Part shown: piece by piece, positions 1-7,057 of the stretch
Layout: every line of letters starts with the position of its first letter
How positions within the stretch are numbered: position 1 is the first letter of the stretch
NCBI RefSeq assembly: GCF_002432345.1
Contig: NZ_DJDT01000321.1
Coordinates: 1-28,413, forward strand
DNA: 28,413 nt
Direction: 5' to 3'
DNA from: Pedobacter sp. UBA5917
GTDB taxonomy: Bacteria > Bacteroidota > Bacteroidia > Sphingobacteriales > Sphingobacteriaceae
Translations under genes and position numbers: made by a program
The notes under the pieces: generated by a model
Told to the model about the DNA's origin: nothing
Seen by the model: only the letters and a program-made list of their open reading frames with translations
Databases searched by the model: none

Positions 1-1502
1 TGGGGGTATTCCAGATCGAAAGCCGTGCGCAGATGTCAATGCTGCCGCGTTTGCGCCCAAAGGAATTTTATGATCTGGTAATAGAAGTAGCCATCGTACG
101 GCCTGGTCCGATCCAGGGGGATATGGTACATCCTTACCTGCGCAGACGCAATGGCGAAGAGGCGGTAGATTATCCTTCTCCTGAGCTTGAGGAAATTCTG
201 GGCAGAACGCTGGGTGTTCCGCTTTTTCAGGAACAGGCGATGAAGATTGCGATTGTTGCGGCGGGTTTTACGCCAGCTGAGGCTGACGGGCTAAGGCGGA
301 GCATGGCAACCTTCAAATTTAAAGGCCTGGTGAACCAATATGAAAAGAAACTCATTGATGGAATGCTGGCTAAGGGTTATACCGAGGAATTCGCCAGGCG
401 TATTTTTAAACAGCTGAAAGGTTTTGGGAGTTATGGTTTTCCTGAAAGCCATGCGGCCAGTTTTGCATTATTGGTTTATGTTTCCTGCTGGCTAAAATGT
501 TATTATCCGGATGTCTTTGCAGCAGCCTTGCTAAACAGTATGCCTATGGGTTTTTACCAGCCCGCGCAGATTGTGATTGATGCGCAGAAACACAACGTTC
601 AGGTACGCGAAGTGGATATTAATTATTCTGTGTGGGATAACCGCTTAGAAGAAATGACCGGTAAATATCATGCATTACGGCTGGGATTCCGTCAGATCAA
701 GGGCATTCGTGAAGAGGAAATGCAGGTTTTGACCGGGCACCGTGGAAAGGGCTATCTTACCATCACAGCGCTCCGCGATGCTGGGGTGTCACTGGCCACG
801 CTGGAACGGCTGGCAGACGCGGATGCTTTCCGCTCTATTGGACTGGACCGCAGAAAGGCGCTATGGGAAGTTTCTGCCTTGCAGGATATGCCGGAACAGC
901 TTTTTAAAGGCCAGCCTTCGGAAAGCAAGCTGGAAACGCAGGTGGAGCTGCCGCTAATGAGTGCCGGTGAACATGTGGTTCAGGATTACGCAACTGTTGG
1001 ACTTTCGTTAAAAGCGCATCCGGTGAGCTTTGTGCGTGAGCAGCTAGATTTATTGCATATCCGCTCGACGCATCATATTAGTACTGTTGCCACCGATGGG
1101 CAATTGGTCAAGGTAGCCGGCGTGGTTTTAGTGCGCCAGCGTCCGGGAACTGCCGGTGGGGTATGTTTTATTACCATAGAAGATGAGACCGGTTTTTCTA
1201 ATCTGGTGGTTTTTGAAAAGCTGTTTGAAACCTACCGGAAAGAAATCCTTCATTCCAGGCTACTCATGGTGGAAGGCAGGCTGCAAAGAGAAGGAGAAGT
1301 GGTGCATGTGATCGTAAGTAAATGTTTCGACCTGACCAAAATGCTCAGCAAGCTGGTACAACGGGAGCAGGATGACTTGCCGGTTTTAACCCTCTCGCGC
1401 GCGGACGAGAAAAGCGCGCCATATCCAGCACACAATAAAAGAGCCCAAACCCGCGAGGAAGTTCCCAAAGCAACTTTCCATGCTGGGCGAAATTTTAAGT
1501 AA
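1..1502 (+). CDS. dnaE2: Error-prone DNA polymerase III alpha subunit DnaE2 (3' part only)
   Basis: This is the C-terminal part of a C-family DNA polymerase; the gene enters from the left in frame at base 3, so no start is visible. The first codons read GVFQIESRAQM, then IVRPGPIQGDMVHPYLRRR, both conserved in the DnaE palm/finger region. The PDxD catalytic aspartates would lie upstream of the window. Tandem helix-hairpin-helix segments follow (around bases 720-870), then an OB fold (around 1095-1330) carrying RQRPGTAGGVCFITIEDETG, which is typical of DnaE2 rather than replicative DnaE. The protein ends shortly after the OB fold with a basic tail. In the family, DnaE2 is SOS-induced and works with ImuA/ImuB in translesion synthesis; those genes are not in the window. 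The family call is secure, and the DnaE2 subtype is strongly supported by the C-terminus. Confidence 0.93.
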   Translation, partial: GVFQIESRAQMSMLPRLRPKEFYDLVIEVAIVRPGPIQGDMVHPYLRRRNGEEAVDYPSPELEEILGRTLGVPLFQEQAMKIAIVAAGFTPAEADGLRRSMATFKFKGLVNQYEKKLIDGMLAKGYTEEFARRIFKQLKGFGSYGFPESHAASFALLVYVSCWLKCYYPDVFAAALLNSMPMGFYQPAQIVIDAQKHNVQVREVDINYSVWDNRLEEMTGKYHALRLGFRQIKGIREEEMQVLTGHRGKGYLTITALRDAGVSLATLERLADADAFRSIGLDRRKALWEVSALQDMPEQLFKGQPSESKLETQVELPLMSAGEHVVQDYATVGLSLKAHPVSFVREQLDLLHIRSTHHISTVATDGQLVKVAGVVLVRQRPGTAGGVCFITIEDETGFSNLVVFEKLFETYRKEILHSRLLMVEGRLQREGEVVHVIVSKCFDLTKMLSKLVQREQDDLPVLTLSRADEKSAPYPAHNKRAQTREEVPKATFHAGRNFK

Positions 1503-1511
1503 GCTTTGGAC

Positions 1512-1763
1512 CTAAACTTCGGTGTTTTCATCATTCAGATCTTTGCCTTTTTCATGGTTAATGGTAAAGCTGAATAACCAGGACTTGAATGTCATCGATT
1601 TCTTTTCATTTGGTTTTATGTTTCCCTTGAAGGTAAATGCAGCGAAGCCAAATATTGGCAATAGGGCTATGATGAGGACAATTATCGTCATATCAATATA
1701 TTTTAAGGTCAAAAAAAGTGTTTCAATCATGTTCACGAAGTTGAGGCGCAGTATTGCATCCAT
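1512..1763 (-). CDS. Small single-pass membrane protein, unknown function
   Basis: An 83-residue protein I do not recognise. Residues about 26-45 form one strongly hydrophobic segment (MTIIVLIIALLPIFGFAAF), followed by a polar, lysine- and acid-rich tail of roughly 35 residues. It looks like a membrane-anchored small protein with a soluble tail. It converges on dnaE2 with only nine bases between the stops. An internal Met at residue 26 sits exactly at the start of the hydrophobic segment and could be the real start, giving 58 residues. An open frame on the opposite strand over the same bases has poor protein-like composition, so I prefer this one. The leader is A/T-rich with no clear Shine-Dalgarno. 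Confidence 0.5.
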   Translation of the reverse strand: MDAILRLNFVNMIETLFLTLKYIDMTIIVLIIALLPIFGFAAFTFKGNIKPNEKKSMTFKSWLFSFTINHEKGKDLNDENTEV

Positions 1764-2214
1764 AGTATTTATATTATGTACTTAAAATAATAAGCACTAA
1801 GTTAAGGCCTCACCGGATACGAGAATAGACGGACTATAACCGAATTACCGCGCTTTCATTGCGGGCTATTTTCATTCTGCACCTATTGGATTATTTAAAA
1901 TTAGTACCTATTACCGTATAGATAAAATTGTTGGATTTTGTCTTCGGAATTTTGATGGTTTTCTTGAGAGGTTTATTTGGTTGAGTCTTATGCCTCGAAA
2001 AATATCCAAAATAATTTTAAGCTGAATTCAGGTATTGACATTAAGAATTTTTATTTCTATAATTGTGTAAGCTTTTTGGCAAGCTTGCTCGTTCGTGCAA
2101 AGATCTATTCAGCCAATTAATTGTTTAATAATGCAAACCTCCTGCTTATTATCCAAACAAGATTACGGACGCAAATACAAAGGATAGTTAAGTAGGTCTA
2201 AACAGGAATGTATT
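1764..2214. other. 451-base intergenic region with promoter and hairpin
   Basis: No convincing gene is seen. The right half carries a perfect sigma70-type promoter pointing right (2035-2063). It is followed by two AAGCTT palindromes (2069-2074 and 2081-2086) that can pair with each other around a six-base loop. The second lies inside the 10-base palindrome GCAAGCTTGC at 2079-2088. If transcription starts near 2070, the next gene would have a leader of about 145 nucleotides beginning with this hairpin. Confidence 0.5.
2035..2063 (+). promoter_or_regulatory. Perfect sigma70-type promoter, TTGACA / 17 bp / TATAAT
   Basis: TTGACA at 2035-2040 and TATAAT at 2058-2063 are separated by exactly 17 bases, matching the proteobacterial consensus at all 12 positions. 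Bacteroidota housekeeping promoters normally use a -33 TTG and a -7 TAnnTTTG, so this is unexpected here. It points at the gene starting at 2215. In an A/T-rich gap a chance match is possible but unlikely at full identity and optimal spacing. Confidence 0.5.
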
Positions 2215-2997
2215 ATGACACCTATTGAGTATTTAAAACTCCAAGCAAAAAATCTTCACAAAGATTTCAAAACCCAAACCTCTTCATTTGATCCTAAACT
2301 GCGGCGTAACGTGTACGACTACGATCCGAAATTTTTCAAGTTCGACTTGCTCGTAGATGACTTCAATATTAACGAAGAAAACTTTAAGTTAGGGAATGCC
2401 CTGCATGTGATTGCGAAATTATGCGGCCTGGATAAATGGTCAGACTTTTCAAAAGCTTCGCCAGCCAAAATTGAGTTATCATTTTTACTTTATGATAACA
2501 TGGATAGAGTTAGTGTACGGGACTGGGTTGATTACCTCTCGCGTATTGAAACCGAAAATAAAGTAAAGCTTGATGATGAATTTAAGTTGCAAATCTTTAC
2601 AGACGTTTTCTTGGAAGGAGAACAAGACATTTATTACGATGATTATCGACTGTCTAAAGATGAAGATATTGAAATTGAATGGGGAAAGGATGACAGTGTA
2701 TCAAGTGTGCCTACCACAAAAATATCTTCGCTCCCACTAAATAAAGATGACCGTGAAGAATTCATTACGGCAGCAAATCAGGCATTTGAGCGTGTCTTTG
2801 AGCGTATCGAACCTGAGAATCCCGAGTTGACCCGTTCGTTATGGGATGCGGAAAAATTCATTGATGAAGATGTATTGACACCTGATATGTTGCCAATAGA
2901 CCGTAACTATGCGCTTTCTTTAATCGACTCTTTTTCGGTTGGCTATGTTATCCAATTAGCAGCTCAGGCGGATGATCAGGCTTTAAACCTTAACTAA
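2215..2997 (+). CDS. Hypothetical protein with Glyoxalase_8-like N-terminal region
   Basis: A 260-residue soluble, acidic protein. The N-terminus (IEYLKLQAKNLHKDF, residues 4-18) and the later stretch GNALHVIAKLCGLDKWSDF (about 61-79) resemble the short helical region found at the start of many uncharacterised proteins grouped with glyoxalase-related domains (Glyoxalase_8 type), where a leading helix is followed by an AxxxGFxxWxxL-like motif. The rest (about 80-260) is rich in Asp and Glu and I do not recognise it. No catalytic motif, signal peptide or membrane segment is seen. The ATG at 2215 follows an A/T-rich leader downstream of the perfect promoter. The gene stands alone and converges on the Lrp-family gene; a hairpin at 3017-3048 lies between the two coding ends. 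Function unknown. Confidence 0.6.
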   Translation: MTPIEYLKLQAKNLHKDFKTQTSSFDPKLRRNVYDYDPKFFKFDLLVDDFNINEENFKLGNALHVIAKLCGLDKWSDFSKASPAKIELSFLLYDNMDRVSVRDWVDYLSRIETENKVKLDDEFKLQIFTDVFLEGEQDIYYDDYRLSKDEDIEIEWGKDDSVSSVPTTKISSLPLNKDDREEFITAANQAFERVFERIEPENPELTRSLWDAEKFIDEDVLTPDMLPIDRNYALSLIDSFSVGYVIQLAAQADDQALNLN

Positions 2998-3014
2998 ATT
3001 ATTATTGGTGTTTT

Positions 3015-3485
3015 TTAGTGAAGCGGATAGTTCAGATTCCGCTTCACTTCATTTACCACAAAGCTACTATGGGATTTTAGAACATTATCCAATGTCATCA
3101 GATCTTTGGTAATGAAACTCGTGTATTCCTGCATGTTTCTGACTACGATTTTAAGTAGGAAATCATAATCTCCAGTAGTATGGTAGCATTCCATTACCTG
3201 TGGAAATATGGCTACCTGCTGCTGGAAATTCTGGAGTGCTGAACTACTGTGATCCCTTAAGGTTACGTGTGAATAGGAAACCATGAGTTGTGTGAATTTT
3301 TCCCGGTTGATAATCGCGATTGTCCCTGCAATAAAGCCTCTCTCACGCATGCGGGTGATCCGCTCAAAAATTGTGCTGGATGATTTGTGCAGCTTGTAAG
3401 CAAGCTCCTTATAATGTAAATCTCCTTGAATCTGAAGCAGGGCCAATATTTCATAGTCCAGCTTATCCAAAATATCGTCTTGCAT
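3015..3485 (-). CDS. Lrp/AsnC family transcriptional regulator
   Basis: A 156-residue protein of the normal Lrp/AsnC length. Residues about 5-60 form the winged helix-turn-helix: LDKLDYEILALLQIQGD is the usual first helix, and KELAYKLHKSSSTIFERITRM covers the HTH proper. Residues about 68-150 fit the RAM effector-binding domain, with the characteristic segment around HTTGDYDFLLKI. Family members bind amino acids and form octamers on DNA. The gene is divergent from tdh (318 bases between starts), and in E. coli Lrp controls tdh-kbl, so control of threonine breakdown by this protein is a reasonable inference. Autoregulation from the shared gap is typical of the family. No specific operator could be identified by eye. 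Confidence 0.88.
   Translation of the reverse strand: MQDDILDKLDYEILALLQIQGDLHYKELAYKLHKSSSTIFERITRMRERGFIAGTIAIINREKFTQLMVSYSHVTLRDHSSSALQNFQQQVAIFPQVMECYHTTGDYDFLLKIVVRNMQEYTSFITKDLMTLDNVLKSHSSFVVNEVKRNLNYPLH
3017..3048. terminator. 11-bp perfect hairpin between convergent genes
   Basis: AGTGAAGCGGA (3017-3027) and TCCGCTTCACT (3038-3048) are exact inverted repeats with a 10-base loop. The hairpin covers the last codons and part of the stop of the Lrp-family gene and lies 20 bases after the stop of the gene ending at 2997. Six T residues precede it on the + strand, but neither strand has a T run after the stem, so termination efficiency is uncertain. Confidence 0.5.
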
Positions 3486-3803
3486 AATGCAGGTCTTTTA
3501 GATAATGTGATATGGCAATAAATGATAGGTAAATGATCACCGGCTGCGTGCTCCAGCGGATGATGCAAACATAATAAGTTTATCTCTGGCTTGCAATTTA
3601 CTGAACATTATTTGGGTTGCGCCCCTCTAATGTCCCCTCTTCAGAATTAAGTTTGGTTTGCTTTGATTTTTGTCGGATAATTTTCGATGTAAGTAAACCT
3701 GCAAGGATTTCTCTTCAATACTCTCCAAATTTGCATCTTCAAAAACCAAATAAAAGAATCTGGCAAGCTGGTAAGAGTGTATCACTTGCCCTCAAAAATA
3801 GAT
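3486..3803. other. Divergent lrp-like / tdh control region
   Basis: This 318-base gap carries the promoters of both flanking genes. A sequence matching the Bacteroidota -7 box, TAAGTTTG, is at 3648-3655 on the + strand, but no TTG lies at the usual -33 distance, so it is only a candidate. No convincing open frame or riboswitch fold was seen. Confidence 0.4.
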
Positions 3804-4760
3804 ATGAACAACACAAAAATACTGGTCATCGGCGCTTGTGGTCAGATCGGGACCGAGCTGTTGGTTGCCCTCAGAAAAAGGAATGGGCATGATAATGTGA
3901 TTGCCACGGATATCCATTACCGCGAAAACGTATCCCCTGAGATTGCACCCTACTATAAGCTTGATGTTTTAAATACCGATGCCTTGGAGGCGTTGATCGT
4001 TGATCTAGAAATCACACAGATTTATCACCTTGCTGCGGTTTTATCGGCAAAAGGGGAAAGTAATCCAACCTTGGCCTGGGATCTGAACATGAACAGTTTG
4101 CTCAGCGTGCTTGACCTCTCTGTTAAGCATAAGATCAGTAAGGTATTCTGGCCAAGCAGTATTGCTGTTTTTGGCCCCGATTCTGTAAAAGAAAACTGCC
4201 CACAGCAGGGCGTAACTGAACCATCAACGGTTTATGGTATCAGCAAAGCGGCAGGCGAGCAGTGGTGCAAATATTATTTTGAGAAATACGGGTTAGATGT
4301 ACGCAGTTTGCGCTATCCAGGGCTGATCAGCTACACAGGTGCTCCAGGTGGCGGAACAACGGATTATGCTGTAGATATTTTTCATCATGCTATAAAGGGT
4401 GAGTCTTACACCTGTTTTTTGAACGAGCAGACGGCTCTTCCGATGATGTTCATGCAGGATGCTATTAATGCAACTTTGCAGTTGATGGACGCACCCTACA
4501 AAGGTATCAAGGTGAGGACAGCATATAATCTAAGCGCCCTAAGTTTTACCCCCGAGGAATTGGAAAAGGAAATAAAAAGCCTCATTCCGGAGTTTTCGGT
4601 GTCTTACGCGCCGGATTTTCGTCAGGCCATCGCGGATAGCTGGCCGGCGAGTATCGATGATAGTGCAGCGAGAAGGGACTGGGGTTGGAAACCAAGTTAT
4701 AATTTAAAGGCAATGGTTCGGGAAATGCTGGAAAACCTTTGGGTTTTGCAGGCTGAATAA
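3804..4760 (+). CDS. tdh: L-threonine 3-dehydrogenase, SDR type
   Basis: A 318-residue NAD-dependent short-chain dehydrogenase of the epimerase-like TDH family, which oxidises L-threonine to 2-amino-3-ketobutyrate in the cytoplasm. A separate ligase (Kbl, not in the window) then yields glycine and acetyl-CoA. The NAD-binding GACGQIG motif is at residues 10-16, a Ser pair at 118-119 (VFWPSSIAVFGP), and the catalytic Tyr-Lys pair at Y144 and K148 (VYGISK). The segment SLRYPGLISYTGAPGGGTTD is diagnostic of the threonine enzyme rather than UDP-sugar epimerases. I chose ATG 3804 (MNNTKIL), because an upstream in-frame start at 3777 would add nine residues in front of the Rossmann strand. It is divergent from an Lrp-family regulator and followed by a strong terminator at 4875-4910. 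Confidence 0.92.
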   Translation: MNNTKILVIGACGQIGTELLVALRKRNGHDNVIATDIHYRENVSPEIAPYYKLDVLNTDALEALIVDLEITQIYHLAAVLSAKGESNPTLAWDLNMNSLLSVLDLSVKHKISKVFWPSSIAVFGPDSVKENCPQQGVTEPSTVYGISKAAGEQWCKYYFEKYGLDVRSLRYPGLISYTGAPGGGTTDYAVDIFHHAIKGESYTCFLNEQTALPMMFMQDAINATLQLMDAPYKGIKVRTAYNLSALSFTPEELEKEIKSLIPEFSVSYAPDFRQAIADSWPASIDDSAARRDWGWKPSYNLKAMVREMLENLWVLQAE

Positions 4761-4874
4761 AGAATTTTAAAATACTTAAGCCATTATGGCTATAGTTCGC
4801 GGGGCGTGATTTCCCCGTTAGTTTTTTCATAGAATTCGTCTTTTGACGAGAAATAGTTAGGTTTTAGTTAATGA

Positions 4875-4910
4875 GCGGTTCCTTCTGGATGGAGGGAATC
4901 GCTTTTTTTT
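4875..4910 (+). terminator. Rho-independent terminator after tdh
   Basis: An 11-bp stem (4875-4885 with 4892-4902, including two G-U wobbles) and a six-base loop are followed directly by eight T residues (4903-4910). This is a textbook intrinsic terminator on the + strand and marks the end of the tdh transcript. Confidence 0.9.
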
Positions 4911-5000
4911 GATCGGTACGAGGACATTGGAATCTATTATCGCCAAACCTTCACAATGTTTTTATGTTTTCAATTTGTTGCTGAATAAACAGATTGAAAT

Positions 5001-5441
5001 ATGGAGAGGTATGTTTTTGAGATCCCGACGGATGAAGGTTTGAGGGAAACTGTTATTGAATCGATCGGTGAGTGTTATAGTGTCCACATGAACGGGCATT
5101 TTGTTGGTAGTATGTGGTGGGAGGAAAACAAGGGGCTTCAGTGGAATACCGGTGATGTGGAGCTAACCCCATTTATTTGGGATATAGCTTCTATGCTTTC
5201 AGAAGCTTTTACACGCAACGGTTTTCCCTCAATTCTCAAAGGGACCTATTCGGAGATCATTGCTACAACATGGAAAAGCGCTGAAATGTTAGAAGTAGTC
5301 GTATCAGCTGACTCAGATCTGGAAGTTTTTACTGTTTTTTTGAAGGATGAAATATTAAACTTAGTTAATTTTGAAGAGCATTTGGATTTAATGGTAAGAA
5401 AAGCGGATAGTACCTATTTTATTATTATGGGTATTAACTAG
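5001..5441 (+). CDS. Hypothetical protein
   Basis: A 146-residue acidic, soluble protein that I do not recognise. It begins MERYVFEIPTDEG and contains a beta-rich stretch around residues 27-52 (YSVHMNGHFVGSMWW, then GLQWNTGDVEL) followed by a helical segment. Small proteins of this general layout are common in Sphingobacteriaceae, but I cannot assign a family. ATG 5001 is preceded by an A/T-rich leader. It lies about 90 bases after the tdh terminator and has no co-directional partner. Codon use is plausible for a real gene. Confidence 0.6.
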   Translation: MERYVFEIPTDEGLRETVIESIGECYSVHMNGHFVGSMWWEENKGLQWNTGDVELTPFIWDIASMLSEAFTRNGFPSILKGTYSEIIATTWKSAEMLEVVVSADSDLEVFTVFLKDEILNLVNFEEHLDLMVRKADSTYFIIMGIN

Positions 5442-5553
5442 TTTTTTTGGAGTATGGTTTAGGTTATATAGGTGTCTGAGAAAAATGAAAATTTACTGCC
5501 GAATGCTATGGGCCGTGTATGAATATTCTATATCGAACATTTTTTTGCTAATA

Positions 5554-5574
5554 CCCAGAGTAATTCCTTCTGGG
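5554..5574. other. Short inverted repeat after the DUF4238 gene
   Basis: CCCAGA (5554-5559) and TCTGGG (5569-5574) can form a 6-bp hairpin two bases beyond the stop of the gene read leftward from 6685. No T run follows on that strand, so it is at best a weak terminator. Confidence 0.3.
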
Positions 5575-5575
5575 G

Positions 5576-6685
5576 TCAGAGGTAATAACCACGCTTTGCC
5601 AGTTCAACAACCATTTTGATAATCTCAGGATCTTTCTGATGAATTTTGTTGTTCATCATCCAGCGCACCTTGTCCAATACCGGTTGACTTGGAAAGCCAA
5701 AGAGCTCCATAAAACGGTTAAGGTCATTCCCATCTTCAGCCCGTTTTTTCATGTTTTCAACCTCTTTAAAATTTTCCGGGGTTAAAGCTCCATACTTTTC
5801 CTGATCCTGCAGATGTTTTTTTATTGTACCGATCTTTCCTAAAATCCAATCTTCCGAACTTTTCTCTACTTGTAAATTAGTGGTAAGCGAAAACCATTTG
5901 TCCCTATCTGTTCGGTAAATGGTGTCCAACATTGCTTGTTCCGTATTTGGAAAGATTGATAAATAATGTTTGTTGTCCAGCGGAAGTGAAATCATATTTG
6001 TGGGGTCAAATGGATTGACTAAGTCATGATCGTCTATACTGCGCATGATAACTGGGTTGTCACTGGTAATGAGCTCTGAATCATCGGTTAACCGATAAAC
6101 GCATATAGCAGCTTTACTTTTGAAGTTTACAAATTGATGCCATTCCTGGATGTGATTTTGCAAGAAAGCCTGCTTGTTTTTTGCTTTTAACTCCGTTCTC
6201 ATCTCTTCAATGTCCTTGACGTTAAAACTTAGATCAGCCCCGTTAAATCTGAATTTAATATTTCCCTGCTCATCCTTGAAATGTTTTGCTGCATAGTCGA
6301 GGATGTGATTAATTCTGCGTTGATTAACATTTAAAAATTTTGGGGTCCTGAAGAATAAACTCATTGTTGTTAATAAGATTTTGATCCGCTGTTCCGGGGT
6401 TATTTTAATCAAATCGGGATTGATTAACCATTGATATACTTCGGGATAAACCTTATCTATTTCTTCTGCATAGTAATTTTCCAGTGCATACTTATCCTCA
6501 CCCTCACGATGTGTCAAAGTATATAAATTCTTATTGACGCAAATATCTCTAATGCTTATAGGCTTAGCTTTCACATGGCCATCCGATTTTAGTTTAGCCT
6601 CAACGACTTTAACACCATTAATTTCTTCTGAGAAATTCTTTAAATATGATTTTGGAATAAAATGCTGGTGTTTAGGTTTATTCAT
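5576..6685 (-). CDS. DUF4238 family protein
   Basis: A 369-residue protein with the DUF4238 signature at its start: HQHFIPKSYLKNF at residues 6-18, the family's conserved HxHxxPxxYLxxF pattern. A second conserved element, TSDNPV, has D209, N210 and P211. The middle is predominantly helical and charged, and the C-terminus contains further helices. The biochemical function of the family is not known to me. The conserved His and Asp-Asn-Pro residues suggest an active or metal site, but that is inference. The family is common in accessory regions of bacterial genomes. Here it is transcribed away from the SEC-C nuclease gene, with 372 bases between the starts. No signal peptide or membrane segment is visible. 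Confidence 0.8.
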   Translation of the reverse strand: MNKPKHQHFIPKSYLKNFSEEINGVKVVEAKLKSDGHVKAKPISIRDICVNKNLYTLTHREGEDKYALENYYAEEIDKVYPEVYQWLINPDLIKITPEQRIKILLTTMSLFFRTPKFLNVNQRRINHILDYAAKHFKDEQGNIKFRFNGADLSFNVKDIEEMRTELKAKNKQAFLQNHIQEWHQFVNFKSKAAICVYRLTDDSELITSDNPVIMRSIDDHDLVNPFDPTNMISLPLDNKHYLSIFPNTEQAMLDTIYRTDRDKWFSLTTNLQVEKSSEDWILGKIGTIKKHLQDQEKYGALTPENFKEVENMKKRAEDGNDLNRFMELFGFPSQPVLDKVRWMMNNKIHQKDPEIIKMVVELAKRGYYL

Positions 6686-7057
6686 ATTATGGAGTGTTTG
6701 CTTAAAGTTAAAAAAGAAACTTGAAAGCCAGTTGCCTCAAGCTCAAGGATATCTAAATTGCGTTAATAAATATGTCTGAATTGTTAGCTATTGGTGATAA
6801 CAATGGAAATTTTGCTGATGGTCTCAAATAATATAAAACGGCAACTTTTCTCAATATCTAAACCAATTTTCAAAGTCATATATTAATTTGAAGATGTTTG
6901 GAAAGCTTATCTAGTGCTGTGGTATACTCTATAAACTGAGGGATTTAATTTGCTATATTTAGAAACTAGATAGATTCGGAATAATTATTCAACAGGCCAA
7001 GACTTAACCTTATTATTTTTTAATTTCAAATCTTGGTTCAATACATTAACGCTCAAT
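6686..7057. other. 372-base divergent intergenic region
   Basis: This gap separates two divergently transcribed genes, so promoters for both are expected. It is very A/T-rich. I saw no full Bacteroidota or sigma70-type promoter, no convincing small gene and no strong hairpin. Confidence 0.4.

Noticed and set aside
1522..1785. 87-codon open frame on the + strand
   Set aside because: It overlaps the small membrane protein on the other strand and has less protein-like composition.
4582..4830. 82-codon frame opposite the 3' end of tdh
   Set aside because: Proline- and serine-rich antisense shadow of a secure gene, running across its terminator side.
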